A stretch of 64,000 nucleotides of DNA from Saccharopolyspora gregorii (GTDB lineage Bacteria; Actinomycetota; Actinomycetes; Mycobacteriales; Pseudonocardiaceae). Below, in pieces: positions 53,586 to 63,164 of this stretch (position 1 is the first letter of the stretch; the number at the start of each line of letters is the position of its first letter). The translations under genes and the position numbers were made by a program. Below the pieces are notes generated by a model. That model worked only from the letters and a program-made list of their open reading frames with translations. It made no database searches and was not told the origin of the DNA. The DNA lies in NCBI RefSeq assembly GCF_024734405.1, contig NZ_CP059556.1:4588001-4652000 (forward strand), in the 5' to 3' direction.

Positions 53586-53768
53586 GACACCACCTCCACG
53601 TCCTCCATCGTCCCACTCGGCCCGCGGCTCCGACACCCTGGTCGCGGGGTGACCGCCGCCGCACCCGATCCACGGGTTTCACGTGGACTTGACCCGGCGG
53701 CGACCGCGGCGACCTGCGGCGGCGGTAGGTTCTGGGGTGGCGGGAGAGACGGACGGGGAGGCTGCGCG

Positions 53769-54443
53769 ATGTTGTACATGCTCACGAAACGGGTGCTCGG
53801 TTCGGTGGCGCGGGCGGTGTACCGCCCGAAGGTCACCGGTGCCGAGCAGGTTCCTGCCGATGGCCCGGTCATCTTCGCGGTGAACCACCTGTCGGTGGCC
53901 GACAGCTTCATCGTCCCGCTGGTGGTCCCCCGGCCGGTGGCGTTCCTGGCGAAGGCCGAGTACTTCCAGGGCGGCGGGGTCAAGAACCGGCTCGTCGGAG
54001 GCGTGTTCCGGTCGCTCGGAGCCATCCCGGTGGAGCGCGGGCGCGGGCGGGCCGCGAAGGAGGCGCTGGGCGCGGCCGAGCGGGTCCTCGCCGACGGCGG
54101 CGCGTTCGGCATCCACCCCGAAGGCACCCGCTCCCCCGACGGACGCCTCTACCGCGGCCGGACCGGAGTGGCCCGGCTGGCGCTGAGCGGGGCGGCGACG
54201 GTGGTGCCGGTGGCGCTGCACGGCACCGACCGGCTGCTGCCCATCGGGGCGAAGGTGCCGCGGCTCACCCGCGTCGAGGTCCGGTTCGGCGCACCGCTGG
54301 ACTTCTCCCGCTACCACGGCATGGAGGGGTCGCTGCCGGTGCTGCGGTCCATCACCGACGAGATCATGTACGCCATCTCGGAGCTGTCCGACCAGGAGTA
54401 CGTGGACCGCTACCAGTCCCCGTCCTCCCAACAAGCGGCTTGA
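53769..54443 (+). CDS. 1-acyl-sn-glycerol-3-phosphate acyltransferase family
   Basis: A 224-aa PlsC-like acyltransferase. The catalytic HX4D motif is NHLSVAD (about 38-44), followed by GAIPVERG and the phosphate-binding GIHPEGTRSPDGRLYRG. It probably acylates lysophosphatidate or a related lipid at the membrane; it lacks a long N-terminal membrane anchor. ATG 53769 was chosen. It ends 44 nt before the second copy of the structured repeat. Confidence 0.9.
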   Translation: MLYMLTKRVLGSVARAVYRPKVTGAEQVPADGPVIFAVNHLSVADSFIVPLVVPRPVAFLAKAEYFQGGGVKNRLVGGVFRSLGAIPVERGRGRAAKEALGAAERVLADGGAFGIHPEGTRSPDGRLYRGRTGVARLALSGAATVVPVALHGTDRLLPIGAKVPRLTRVEVRFGAPLDFSRYHGMEGSLPVLRSITDEIMYAISELSDQEYVDRYQSPSSQQAA

Positions 54444-54487
54444 TCGGTCCGGACACCTGTTCGAACCCGCCCGTCGGGTCGTATCCC

Positions 54488-54648
54488 TTTCCTGTCAGCG
54501 GCGAAGCCGCTGAGCCAACGCCCACCCGATCAACCGGACCACCCGCGGGTTCTCAGCGTTCTCCTCGCGAGGACAGCTTTTTCCCTCGTGGCGGAGCCAC
54601 TCGGGAAAAAGATCCCGCAGCGAGGAGAACACTGAGGTTCCGCCACCC
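54488..54648. repeat. dispersed structured element, copy 2
   Basis: Full-length partner of the unit at 32123-32282. It has the same first hairpin (CAGCGGC-GAA-GCCGCTG, 54496-54512). The 85-nt nested palindrome at 54552-54636 keeps the internal loop GAGGACAG/ATCCCGCA and the tip GTGGC-GGA-GCCAC exactly. Both stems differ in sequence but still pair: outer CTCAGCGTTCTCCTCGC with its partner (one G-T type pair), inner CTTTTTCCC/GGGAAAAAG. The tail TCCGCCAC is also kept. It lies 33 nt beyond the stop of the minus-strand DNA-repair gene. Confidence 0.8.
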
Positions 54649-54681
54649 GAGCCCTACCCGACCCGAGTTCGAAGACCCGGA

Positions 54682-55257
54682 TCACTTCTTCTTGGCGGCT
54701 GCTTTTTGGGCCTTCTTCCAGGAGCGGACCTCGTCCAGGGTCTCCTGGTCGACGACGTCGGCGATGGAGCGGCGGGCTTCCGGATCCCCGTAGGCGCCCG
54801 CGGCCTCCCGCCAGCCGTCCGGGTGCACCTGCCACTGCTTGCCGAGCAGCGCCAGGAAGATCCGCGCCTTCTGGTCGCCGTATCCGGGCAGCGCCTTGAG
54901 CCGGGCGAGCACCCGGGCCCCGTCCGGGTCCCCGTCGGTCCAGATCCGTTCGGCGTCGCCGTCGTAGTGCTCCACCAGGTACGCGCACACCGCCTGCACC
55001 CGCTTGGCCATCGAGCCGGGGAACCGGTGGATCGCGGGCGGGGTGGCGCAGGTGGCCGCGAACTCCTCCGGGTCCATCTCGGCGATGCCGCGGGCGTCGA
55101 GCTCGCCGAGGCGATCAAGGAGGACCTTGGGGCCGGCGAAGGCCCACTCCATCGGCACCTGCTGATCGAGGAGCATCCCGAGCAGCAACGCCAGCGGGTC
55201 TTCCGAGAGCAGCGCGTCGGCCTCGGCGTTCTGGGTCAGGTGCAGCGTCCGGCTCAT
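54682..55257 (-). CDS. HhH-GPD-type base-excision DNA repair protein
   Basis: A 191-aa small HhH-GPD protein. The start LTQNAEADALLSEDPLALLLGMLLDQQVPMEWAFAGP is typical. The helix-hairpin-helix LPGYGDQKARIFLALLGKQ (about 125-143) precedes HPDGW, where the catalytic Asp would lie. It lacks Fe-S cysteines. Likely a DNA glycosylase-like protein; substrate unknown. Lys-rich C-terminus. ATG start. Divergent from the methyltransferase gene. Confidence 0.88.
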   Translation of the reverse strand: MSRTLHLTQNAEADALLSEDPLALLLGMLLDQQVPMEWAFAGPKVLLDRLGELDARGIAEMDPEEFAATCATPPAIHRFPGSMAKRVQAVCAYLVEHYDGDAERIWTDGDPDGARVLARLKALPGYGDQKARIFLALLGKQWQVHPDGWREAAGAYGDPEARRSIADVVDQETLDEVRSWKKAQKAAAKKK

Positions 55258-55331
55258 GCGGCCAGGATCGCACGCGGGGTTCCGCGCGTCCCTGCGCAGG
55301 CCGTTCCGCGGGGCGTGTGAGGATCGGGCGC

Positions 55332-56846
55332 GTGATTCCGGATCTCTCGAACGACGTCCTCGACCGCCTCCGCGCCGCCTTCCAGGAGGTCGGCTACGAC
55401 GCCGACGGCGTCATGGACCTGCTCGGGCCGCAGGCCCACGCCGCGCTCGGTCGGGGCGAACCCGTACCCGCGCTGCGGGCGACCGCGGACGGCGGGCCGC
55501 TAGGCACGCTGGTGCGGTTGTTCCTGCTCGGCGAGGCCGAACCGGCCGCCGAGGTGGCCGCGGCGCTGCGGCCGCTGCCGGTGGCCGACGCCGTCGCCGG
55601 TGGCGTGCTGGCCGCCGAAGGCGATGCGCTGCGCGCGGCGCTGGACATCCGCCCGCACAGCGCGGGCGAGGACTCGTGGTGGGTGGTCTCCGACCTCGAC
55701 GCCGACCTGCGCCCGGAGGGCTGGGCGACCGGCGTCGACCACGTGCTCGGGGTCGGGCACGCCTCGCTGAGCCTGGTGCGGGCGACCTCGCGCAGGCAGG
55801 TCGGCTCGGTGCTGGACGTGGGCACCGGCTGCGGCGTGCAGGCCCTGCACGCCAGCACGCACGCGCGGCAGGTCACCGCGACCGACGTGTCCGCGCGAGC
55901 GCTGGCGCTGGCCTCGGCGACGTTCCGGCTCAACCGGATCGACGTGGAGCTCGCCGAGGGCGAGTGGTTCGAACCGGTGCGCGGCCGGCGGTTCGACCAG
56001 ATCGTGTGCAACCCGCCGTTCGTGGTCGGTCCGCCGCGCACCGACTACGTGTACCGGGACTCCGGGCTCGCCGGGGACGACGCGAGCGCGCTGGTGGTGC
56101 GCCAGCTGCCGTCGTTCCTCGACGAGGGCGGCACGGGGCAGCTGCTCGCGTCCTGGCTGCACCGCAAGGGGGAGGACTGGCAGGACCGGGTGGCGCGCTG
56201 GCTGCCGCCGGGCGGGGTGGACGCCTGGTTCGCGCAGCGCGACGTGGCCGATCCGGCGCTGTACGTCGGCACCTGGCTGCTCGACGCCGGGTTCGACCCG
56301 CGCTCGCCCGCGGGCAGGCGCAAGGCCGCCGAGTGGCTGGACTGGTTCGACGCCAACGACGTGGACGGCGTCGGCTTCGGGTTCGTCACGCTGCGCCGCA
56401 GCGGCGCCGAGCGCGGCGAGGTGGTGTGCGAGGACCTCCGCCAGGCCTTCGACGACCCGCTGGGCCCGGAGAGCGACGGCTGGCTGCGCCGGGTGGAGTG
56501 GCTGCGCGAGCACGGCTCCGGCGACGGGCTGCTGGACGCGCGGCTGGTCACCGCGCCCTCGACGGTGCTGGAGGAGGTCGCCGCGCACGGCGAGGAGGGC
56601 TGGGAGCGCTTCGTGCACCGGCTGCACCGCACCGACGGCCCGGGCTGGCAGCACGAGGTCGACGAGCTCGGCGTGCGGCTGCTCGCCGGCTGCCAGGGCG
56701 CGCTGCCGGTGCGGGACCTGGTGGAGCTGCTCGCGCTCGGCGCGGGCGAGGACGCCGCGGAGCTCTCCCGCGCCGCGGTGCCGGTGCTGCGGGAACTGGT
56801 GCGGCACGGAATGGTGATCCCGGCGGAATGGGCGGACGGCGAGTAA
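55332..56846 (+). CDS. class I SAM-dependent methyltransferase
   Basis: A 504-aa protein. The N-terminal ~160 residues are a winged-helix-like domain (LGTLVRLFLLGEAEPAAEVAAAL). The methyltransferase core follows with VLDVGTGCGVQALHAS (SAM site) and IVCNPPFVV (NPPF motif, shared with enzymes modifying N on glutamine or bases). The C-terminal ~170 residues are extra and helical. The target is unknown; RNA or protein glutamine is possible. GTG 55332 was chosen over GTG 55317. The stop overlaps dtd at TAATG. Confidence 0.83.
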   Translation: MIPDLSNDVLDRLRAAFQEVGYDADGVMDLLGPQAHAALGRGEPVPALRATADGGPLGTLVRLFLLGEAEPAAEVAAALRPLPVADAVAGGVLAAEGDALRAALDIRPHSAGEDSWWVVSDLDADLRPEGWATGVDHVLGVGHASLSLVRATSRRQVGSVLDVGTGCGVQALHASTHARQVTATDVSARALALASATFRLNRIDVELAEGEWFEPVRGRRFDQIVCNPPFVVGPPRTDYVYRDSGLAGDDASALVVRQLPSFLDEGGTGQLLASWLHRKGEDWQDRVARWLPPGGVDAWFAQRDVADPALYVGTWLLDAGFDPRSPAGRRKAAEWLDWFDANDVDGVGFGFVTLRRSGAERGEVVCEDLRQAFDDPLGPESDGWLRRVEWLREHGSGDGLLDARLVTAPSTVLEEVAAHGEEGWERFVHRLHRTDGPGWQHEVDELGVRLLAGCQGALPVRDLVELLALGAGEDAAELSRAAVPVLRELVRHGMVIPAEWADGE

Positions 56847-57271
56847 TGCGGGCGGTGGTCAGCCGGGTCACGCGGGCCTCGGTGCGGGTCGGCGGGGAGA
56901 CCGTCGGCAAGATCGAAGAACGCGGTCTGCTGGTGCTATTGAGCGTGACCCATTCCGACGGCTCCGAACAGGCGGCGAATATGGCGCGCAAACTGCACGA
57001 GATGCGGGCGTTGCGCGATGAGGAGTCCTGCGCCACCACCGGAGCCCCGCTGCTGGTGGTGAGCCAGTTCACCCTCTACGGCTCGACCCGCAAGGGCCGC
57101 CGCCCGTCGTGGACCGAGGCGGCCCGCCCTGAGCAGGCCGAACCACTGGTGTCGGAGGTCGTCGAACGCCTGCGCGAGCGGGGCGCGCAGGTGGCCACCG
57201 GGCGCTTCGGCGCGATGATGGAAGTGGACAGCGTCAACGACGGACCATTCACGTTGTTGATCGACGTGTGA
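56846..57271 (+). CDS. dtd: D-aminoacyl-tRNA deacylase
   Basis: A 141-aa Dtd that removes D-amino acids from mischarged tRNA. Both family motifs are present, SQFTLYGST (about 75) and VNDGPFT (about 130). ATG overlaps the preceding stop (TAATG), so it is translationally coupled to the methyltransferase gene. Normal length. Confidence 0.94.
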   Translation: MRAVVSRVTRASVRVGGETVGKIEERGLLVLLSVTHSDGSEQAANMARKLHEMRALRDEESCATTGAPLLVVSQFTLYGSTRKGRRPSWTEAARPEQAEPLVSEVVERLRERGAQVATGRFGAMMEVDSVNDGPFTLLIDV

Positions 57272-57674
57272 ATGTAACGCCGGTTCTCAGCTGATCCTCA
57301 GACTTCGCGGAGCAACGGATGTGACCGCCGCGACGTCTCACGGTCGAGCAGTTCGGGAACGAATTCAAGGGTGCGTTCGTTTTCCAGGTATCCAAGCTTC
57401 GACAGCCCGGTCCACCGAGCCGCCACCGCAACGCGGCGGCTCGACGGCGAGTCGAGTGGAGTTCCGATCAGAACGGCCGTTCTCGCACCGGAACCACACG
57501 AGGCACGTCGTGGACACGCACCAGTCCTACCCGACAGCACGACACCAGACAGCACAACCGTCACATCCGGACGGCGTGGCATTCGGCCCGCAACACCGAG
57601 CGTACGCGTCCTCCACAGCGCCAGTCCGCGCCGTGGGCACGCCCCGCAAGCCAGCCCGTCAGGGAGGGAGCTCA
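57272..57674. promoter_or_regulatory. sigB control region with SigH/SigR-type promoter
   Basis: A 403-bp leader. GGAAC (57356-57360), exactly 18 bp, then GTT (57379-57381) matches the -35/-10 pattern of SigH/SigR- and SigE-type ECF sigma factors. The match ends about 293 nt before the sigB start. In M. tuberculosis sigB is known to be transcribed by SigE and SigH, so this fits. A 12-nt piece GGTTCTCAGCTG (57282-57293) also occurs in the repeat at 32123. No gene is supported here. Confidence 0.55.
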
Positions 57675-58643
57675 ATGACCGTCCCGCAGACCAACACCAT
57701 GACCGCCACCGACGCCGACCTCGACAACCAGGGCCCCTCGGCCGACCTGGTGCGGGTCTACCTGAACGGCATCGGCCGGACCGCGCTGCTCACCGCGCAG
57801 GAGGAGGTCGACCTCGCCAAGCGGATCGAGGCGGGCGTCTTCGCGAAGCACATGCTGGAGACGGACGGCAAGATCTCGCCCGAGCGGCGCAGCGACCTGC
57901 GGGCGGTGGTGCGCGACGGCCAGTCGGCCAAGAACCACCTGATGGAGGCCAACCTGCGGCTGGTGGTGAGCCTCGCCAAGCGCTACACCGGCCGCGGCAT
58001 GCCGCTGCTGGACCTGATCCAGGAGGGCAACCTCGGGCTGATCCGCGCGGTGGAGAAGTTCGACTACACCAAGGGCTTCAAGTTCTCCACGTACGCCACC
58101 TGGTGGATCCGGCAGGCCATCACCCGCGGCATGGCGGACCAGTCCCGCACCATCCGGCTGCCCGTCCACCTGGTCGAGCAGGTGAACAAGCTGGCCCGGA
58201 TCAAGCGCGACCTGCACCAGAAGCTGGGCCGCGAGGCGACCGACGAGGAACTGGCCGCCGAGAGCGGGCTCACCCCGGAGAAGGTGTCCGACCTGCTCGA
58301 CCACTCCCGGGACCCGGTGAGCCTGGACATGCCGGTCGGCGCCGAGGAGGACGCCCCGCTGGGCGACTTCATCGAGGACGCCGAGTCCGCCGACGCCGAG
58401 AACGCCGTGATCTCCGGCTTCCTGCAGGACGACCTGCGCCGCGTGCTGGGCACGCTGGAGGAGCGGGAGCAGTCGGTGATCCGGATGCGCTACGGCCTCG
58501 ACGACGGCCAGCCGCGCACCCTGGACCAGATCGGCAAGGCCTTCGGGCTCTCCCGCGAGCGGGTCCGCCAGATCGAGCGGGAGGTCATGTCCAAGCTGCG
58601 GCAGGGCGACCGCGCCGACCGGCTGCGGGCCTACGCCAGCTGA
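57675..58643 (+). CDS. sigB: group 2 (principal-like) sigma factor
   Basis: A 322-aa sigma factor with no long acidic or basic head, unlike sigA. Region 1.2 begins at [32 protein letters not shown]. Region 2 includes [19 protein letters not shown], and region 4 ends [24 protein letters not shown] 57675 follows AGGGAGGGAG. Length and place match M. tuberculosis SigB, a stress and stationary-phase sigma factor. The longer upstream frame is leader sequence. Confidence 0.95.
   Translation: MTVPQTNTMTATDADLDNQGPSADLVRVYLNGIGRTALLTAQEEVDLAKRIEAGVFAKHMLETDGKISPERRSDLRAVVRDGQSAKNHLMEANLRLVVSLAKRYTGRGMPLLDLIQEGNLGLIRAVEKFDYTKGFKFSTYATWWIRQAITRGMADQSRTIRLPVHLVEQVNKLARIKRDLHQKLGREATDEELAAESGLTPEKVSDLLDHSRDPVSLDMPVGAEEDAPLGDFIEDAESADAENAVISGFLQDDLRRVLGTLEEREQSVIRMRYGLDDGQPRTLDQIGKAFGLSRERVRQIEREVMSKLRQGDRADRLRAYAS
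58008..58128 (+). repeat. sigB copy of a sigA/sigB shared tract
   Basis: Direct partner of 44814-44934 (120/121 identity including synonymous positions), about 13.2 kb away in the same orientation. Confidence 0.85.
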
Positions 58644-58681
58644 CGCTCGGCACCCGCGGCGACCCGAAGGAACGGACGTGC

Positions 58682-58709
58682 GCGTCCGGCCGGGCGACCG
58701 GCCGGACGC
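58682..58709 (+). terminator. terminator of sigB
   Basis: A perfect 12-bp stem, GCGTCCGGCCGG (58682-58693) and CCGGCCGGACGC (58698-58709), with a GCGA tetraloop, 38 nt past the sigB stop. Confidence 0.75.
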
Positions 58710-58876
58710 ATCCCAGGGGAGGTCGGACTCGCCCACCGAGGCAGGTCCGGCCTCTCGCCCTGTCCGCGCCGGTCATCGCACCGGGTGCGTCCGTGCTCCG
58801 GGACCGTCCGTGCTCCGGGCGGGCCGCGGCAGGGCCGTCCGTGCGGCGGGCCACCCGGTGTCCGGGCCGGCCCCCG

Positions 58877-59590
58877 TCAGTCGCGGAACTTGCGGCGCCA
58901 GCGGTCGATCTCGTCCGCCGTGACGCCGTGCGCGCGCAACCAGCCCGCCGCGTGCTCCTCGTGCTCGGCCCACGTCGCCAGCACGCCCTCGATCGCCTCC
59001 ACCGGCGTCGAGATCAGGTGCCGCACGTCCTCCTCGCTGACGCCCGGCGGCAACGCGGGCGCCATCTCCAGGCGCTGCAGCACCCGGAACATGTTCCGGT
59101 CCGTCCGCACGTAGTCCGCGATGATCGCGTCCGACCGGACTCCCGCCGCGCTCAGCAGCATCGCCGAGACCACACCGGTGCGGTCCTTGCCCGCCGCGCA
59201 GTGCACCAGCACCGGCCCCTCCGCCGCCAGCACCAGGCGGAACACCCGCACCAGCTTGTCCGCCGCGTTCCGCAGCGCCAGCTGGTAGAGCTCCGGCAGC
59301 GGATGCGCCACCTCAGTGGAGTGGATGCCGGCGAGCAGCTCGATCTGGTGCACCTCCGCCACCTGCGCCAGCGGGTGCGCGGTGCCGTTCAGCTCCGACG
59401 CGTCCCGCAGGTCCAGCACCAGCCGCGGCGGCCACGCCACGTCCTCCGGGTCCCGGTCCCCCGCGCGCGGGGCGTCGCTGCGCAGCACGATCCCCTCCCG
59501 GGTGGTCCCCGGTTCGGCGGGCAATCCGCCGAGATCGCGCAGGTTGACCAACCCGTCGAGGGCCTCGGAGGTCGGATCCGTCGTGGACAA
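58877..59590 (-). CDS. PTP-type protein tyrosine phosphatase
   Basis: A 237-aa phosphatase of the PtpB/Y_phosphatase3 type. The start [10 protein letters not shown] and LRSDAPR are typical; the P-loop [10 protein letters not shown] holds the nucleophilic Cys and Arg, and the Lys/Asp in the loop marks the triple-specificity branch. It could act on phosphotyrosine or phosphoinositides. No ATG or GTG gives the conserved N-terminus; TTG 59590 with GGGAG 6 nt upstream is the best start. Confidence 0.88.
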   Translation of the reverse strand: MSTTDPTSEALDGLVNLRDLGGLPAEPGTTREGIVLRSDAPRAGDRDPEDVAWPPRLVLDLRDASELNGTAHPLAQVAEVHQIELLAGIHSTEVAHPLPELYQLALRNAADKLVRVFRLVLAAEGPVLVHCAAGKDRTGVVSAMLLSAAGVRSDAIIADYVRTDRNMFRVLQRLEMAPALPPGVSEEDVRHLISTPVEAIEGVLATWAEHEEHAAGWLRAHGVTADEIDRWRRKFRD

Positions 59591-59723
59591 GGGCGTCTCC
59601 CATCGGCTCGGTTACCGTCCGACAGCCTCGCAGGTGTCCGACCCCTGCCGACAGACCCGGTCCGGCTCCGCGCGCCGTTGCGTTAACGTCACCGCATTCC
59701 CGAACGCGCAAAGGAGCGGCGTC

Positions 59724-61376
59724 GTGACCACCACGTTCGACCACACCGAGATCCTTCCGCTCGGTCCGGACGACACCGACTACCGGTTGCTCACCACCGA
59801 GGGCATCCGCACCGTGGAAGCCGCCGGGCGGCGCTTCCTGGAAGTGGCGCCCGAGGCGCTGACCGCGCTCGCGAGCGCGGCGATCAAGGACATCCAGCAC
59901 CTGCTGCGCTCCTCGCACCTCGCGCAGCTGCGGGCCATCGTCGACGACCCGGAGGCCAGCGCCAACGACCGGTTCGTCGCCACCGACCTGCTGCGCAACG
60001 CCTGCGTGTCCGCCGGTGGCGTGCTGCCGATGTGCCAGGACACCGGTACCGCCATCGTCATCGGCAAGCGCACCGAGACGATCCTCACCGGCGGCGAGGA
60101 CGAGCAGCGGCTGGCGCGCGGCGTGTTCGACGCCTACCAGGAGCTGAACCTGCGGTACTCGCAGATGGCGCCGCTGAACTTCTGGGAGGAGCGCAACACC
60201 GGCAGCAACCTCCCGGCCCAGATCGAGCTGTACAACAAGGCGGGCACCGACCCGCACTACGAGTTCCTGTTCATGGCCAAGGGTGGCGGCAGCGCCAACA
60301 AGACCTTCCTCTACCAGGAGACGAAGGCGCTGCTGAACCCGACGCGGCTCGCCCGGTTCCTGGAGGAGAAGCTGCGTTCGCTGGGCACCGCGGCCTGCCC
60401 GCCCTACCACCTGGCGATCGTCGTCGGCGGCACCTCCGCCGAGCACAACCTCAAGACCGCCAAGCTCGCCTCCGCCCGCTACCTCGACGGCTTGCCCCGC
60501 GAAGGCTCCCCGTCCGGGCACGCGCTGCGGGACGTCGAGCTCGAAGCGCAAGTGCTGGAGATGACCCGGCAGTTCGGCATCGGCGCCCAGTTCGGCGGCA
60601 AGTACTTCTGCCACGACGTGCGAGTCGTCCGGCTGCCCCGGCACGGCGCTTCGCTGCCCGTCGGCGTCGCCGTGTCCTGCTCCGCCGACCGCCAGGCCAA
60701 GGCGAAGATCACTCCCGAGGGCGTGTTCCTCGAACAGCTCGAACGCGACCCCGCCCGGTATCTGCCGGAAGTCGGCGACGAGCAGCTGTCCAGCGACGTG
60801 GTGCGCATCGACCTGAACCGGCCGATGGCCGAGATCCGCGCGGAGCTCTCGAAGTTGCCGGTGAAGACCCGGGTGTCGCTGACCGGACCGCTCGTCGTCG
60901 CCCGCGACATCGCGCACGCCAAGATCGCCGAGCGGCTGGACGCGGGCGAACCGATGCCGCAGTACCTGCGCGACCACCCGGTGTACTACGCGGGTCCGGC
61001 GAAAACGCCGGACGGCTACGCCTCCGGCTCCTTCGGGCCCACCACCGCGGGGCGGATGGACTCCTACGTGGAGCAGTTCCAGGCGGCCGGCGGCTCGCTC
61101 GTCATGCTGGCCAAGGGGAACCGCTCGTCGAAGGTCGCCGCCTCCTGCCGCGAGCACGGCGGGTTCTACCTCGGCTCCATCGGCGGCCCCGCCGCGCGGC
61201 TCGCGCAGGACTGCATCCGGTCGGTCGACGTCCTGGAATACCCGGAGCTGGGCATGGAAGCGGTGTGGCGCATCGAGGTGGAGGACTTCCCGGCGTTCGT
61301 CGTCGTCGACGACAAGGGGGAGGACTTCTTCGCGGACTCGACGCAGCCCACGCTGCAGATCTCCTTCGCCCGCTGA
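59724..61376 (+). CDS. fum: class I fumarate hydratase
   Basis: A 550-aa class I (Fe-S) fumarase of the FumA type, N- and C-terminal domains fused. Candidate cluster Cys: [16 protein letters not shown] and [12 protein letters not shown]. Other family segments are [40 protein letters not shown], and the C-terminal [29 protein letters not shown]. It hydrates fumarate to malate in the TCA cycle. GTG start behind AAGGAG. Many actinobacteria use a class II enzyme; whether this genome has one too cannot be seen. Confidence 0.93.
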   Translation: MTTTFDHTEILPLGPDDTDYRLLTTEGIRTVEAAGRRFLEVAPEALTALASAAIKDIQHLLRSSHLAQLRAIVDDPEASANDRFVATDLLRNACVSAGGVLPMCQDTGTAIVIGKRTETILTGGEDEQRLARGVFDAYQELNLRYSQMAPLNFWEERNTGSNLPAQIELYNKAGTDPHYEFLFMAKGGGSANKTFLYQETKALLNPTRLARFLEEKLRSLGTAACPPYHLAIVVGGTSAEHNLKTAKLASARYLDGLPREGSPSGHALRDVELEAQVLEMTRQFGIGAQFGGKYFCHDVRVVRLPRHGASLPVGVAVSCSADRQAKAKITPEGVFLEQLERDPARYLPEVGDEQLSSDVVRIDLNRPMAEIRAELSKLPVKTRVSLTGPLVVARDIAHAKIAERLDAGEPMPQYLRDHPVYYAGPAKTPDGYASGSFGPTTAGRMDSYVEQFQAAGGSLVMLAKGNRSSKVAASCREHGGFYLGSIGGPAARLAQDCIRSVDVLEYPELGMEAVWRIEVEDFPAFVVVDDKGEDFFADSTQPTLQISFAR

Positions 61377-61400
61377 GGAACGAGGCCCCCCGCAACGGCG

Positions 61401-61436
61401 ACGGCCGGCGGCTCCCTTCCGGGAACCGCCGGCCGT
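61401..61436. terminator. hairpin after fumarase gene
   Basis: A perfect 11-bp stem, ACGGCCGGCGG (61401-61411) and CCGCCGGCCGT (61426-61436), 25 nt past the stop. Confidence 0.7.
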
Positions 61437-61457
61437 GGCACACCACAGTGGGGAAAC

Positions 61458-61500
61458 GCACTTTCTCCCGTAGGAGCCCCACCTCCTACGGGAGAAGTGC
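61458..61500. terminator. second hairpin between convergent genes
   Basis: An 18-bp stem with one bulged T (61458-61476 with 61483-61500) and a short loop, 31 bp before the stop of the minus-strand lipoprotein gene. It can end that gene's transcript as well. Confidence 0.75.
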
Positions 61501-61531
61501 CTGCGAAGCGCAGGTCAGCACGTCGAACTCA

Positions 61532-61990
61532 TCAACGCGGAACCTTCACCTCGCGCTTTTCGAGCACGACGGTGCGCTCGCCCAGCGGCTCGTCCAACTG
61601 GACGGCCACCGGCGGGTAGCGCAGATCCATCGTGCAGATCCCCGGCGGATCCGGGGTCTCGTTCACCAGCACGACCTTCACCTGCTGGGCGTTCTGGTCG
61701 GCGACTTCGGCGTGGACCTTGCTGCAACCGCCTTCCTGGCCGTTGGTGACGACGGCCGAACCGCCGTCCTGGGTCCACACCCGGGGCACCGTGGTCCCGG
61801 ACTGGCTCTCGGCCTTGATCAGGTTCTCCGGCACGGGAGTTCGTTCCTGCTCGGGCTTCGGCTGCACCGGGGCGGCCGGCTCAGGGGCGGGCGGCTGCCC
61901 GCCGAATCCGACGTCTTCTTGCTGTCCGGCGCAGGCGGTGAAAGCGAGGAGCAGCACGCCCGCGCCCACTGTGGTGTGTAGGCGTTTCAT
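61532..61990 (-). CDS. small lipoprotein
   Basis: A 152-aa secreted lipoprotein: MKRLHTTVGAGVLLLAFTACAGQ with lipobox FTAC (Cys about 20), a Pro/Glu/Gln linker (about 25-55), then a strand-rich domain with two further Cys (GGC and GIC) that may form a disulfide. I do not recognise a family. ATG 61990 was chosen as it gives a clean signal peptide. Confidence 0.8.
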   Translation of the reverse strand: MKRLHTTVGAGVLLLAFTACAGQQEDVGFGGQPPAPEPAAPVQPKPEQERTPVPENLIKAESQSGTTVPRVWTQDGGSAVVTNGQEGGCSKVHAEVADQNAQQVKVVLVNETPDPPGICTMDLRYPPVAVQLDEPLGERTVVLEKREVKVPR

Positions 61991-62133
61991 GCCCGGTAGA
62001 CGGAGCCCGGTCCGCGCCGGGTTGCGCGGATCCGGGATCTTTTGGGCGGACACTGTGGAATCCGCCGCCAGGGCCACCGTTTTCGCTGGTCAGGAGCATT
62101 CACTGTGAACGGTCCGCGTCGAACCGGCCCGAG

Positions 62134-63033
62134 TCACCGCACGTCGGCACCCGCGGAACCGGGCCGGGTGGTCCCGGTCGCCGCTGCCGCCCAGCTCGTG
62201 ATCCAGTCCGCCAGCACCCCGCTGGTGTACACCCACGCGTAGTGGCCGAGCTTCGCCGCGCCCGCCACCTCGCAGGAGTAGTGCCGCCGGGTGCGCGGCG
62301 CCGCCACCGCCTTCGCCGCCAAGTGATCCACTGAGGACGCGGGGGCCAGCTCGTCGCCCTCGACGCTCACCGTCAGCAGCGGGACGTCCAGCTCCCGCAA
62401 CGCCCGCTCGTAGTCGAAGTCCGACCCGCCGAGGCGGTAGCGGCCGGTGCGCCCCTGGCGGGCCCAATCCGCCATGATCCCGGCCGGCTGGCGGCCGCCG
62501 AACCCGAGCCGCTCCCCCGGCCAGAAGCCGAGCAGCGAACTCACCGCGGCGACGAACTGGGTCGCCACCAGGTTCTTCCAGCCCTGCACTCCGGCGAAGC
62601 TGCGGAACCACACCGAACCGGAGGCCAGCAGCGTCACCCCCCGCACCCGGCTCGGGTCCGCGGCGGCGAGCAGCAGCGCGATCTGCCCGCCGAGGCTGTG
62701 CCCGACCAGGAAGCGCGGCGCGGCGGGGAACTCGCGCGCCACGAGGTCCACGACGGCGGCGGCGTCGTCCACCAGGTCCTGGTACCCGAAGCGGATCTCG
62801 CGGTCGGCGCGCGGCGGCGCGGTGCCCTGGCCGCGCCAGTCGACGCTCACCACCGTGCAGCCGCGCTCGTGCAGCTCGCGCAGGAACGGCGGGTAGTAGG
62901 AGGCGGGGACGCCCATCGCGGGCAGCAGGACGACGGCCGGGGCGGCCGGGTCCTCGGCGGCGCAGGCGCGGACGGTCAGCCGGTGCTCGCCCACGGGCAG
63001 CTCGCCCAGCTCGGTCAACATCAGGTCGGCCAT
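62134..63033 (-). CDS. alpha/beta hydrolase
   Basis: A 299-aa cytosolic alpha/beta hydrolase. The nucleophile elbow GHSLGG (about 113-118) is intact, the oxyanion loop is in VVLLPAMGVPASYYPPFLREL, and the likely His is in AKLGHYAWVY. The loop SVDWRGQGTAPPRAD is usual for esterase- or lipase-like members. The substrate is unknown. ATG start. It is separate from the lipoprotein gene by about 140 bp. Confidence 0.85.
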   Translation of the reverse strand: MADLMLTELGELPVGEHRLTVRACAAEDPAAPAVVLLPAMGVPASYYPPFLRELHERGCTVVSVDWRGQGTAPPRADREIRFGYQDLVDDAAAVVDLVAREFPAAPRFLVGHSLGGQIALLLAAADPSRVRGVTLLASGSVWFRSFAGVQGWKNLVATQFVAAVSSLLGFWPGERLGFGGRQPAGIMADWARQGRTGRYRLGGSDFDYERALRELDVPLLTVSVEGDELAPASSVDHLAAKAVAAPRTRRHYSCEVAGAAKLGHYAWVYTSGVLADWITSWAAAATGTTRPGSAGADVR

Positions 63034-63164
63034 TCCGGAGCTCCCGTCCTCGCGTCCACGGCGCGCACAGAATAACGGTACGGATGAGTCTCGGAGAGGT
63101 GGGCGCCGGGAGTCAGGCGCGCGATCCGCGATCCCGTCCCGGACCCGCGTGCCCCGCCGCGGAA

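Noticed and set aside
54461-54474. tRNA T-loop-like GTTCGAACCC
   Set aside because: No acceptor, D or anticodon stem can be formed around it.
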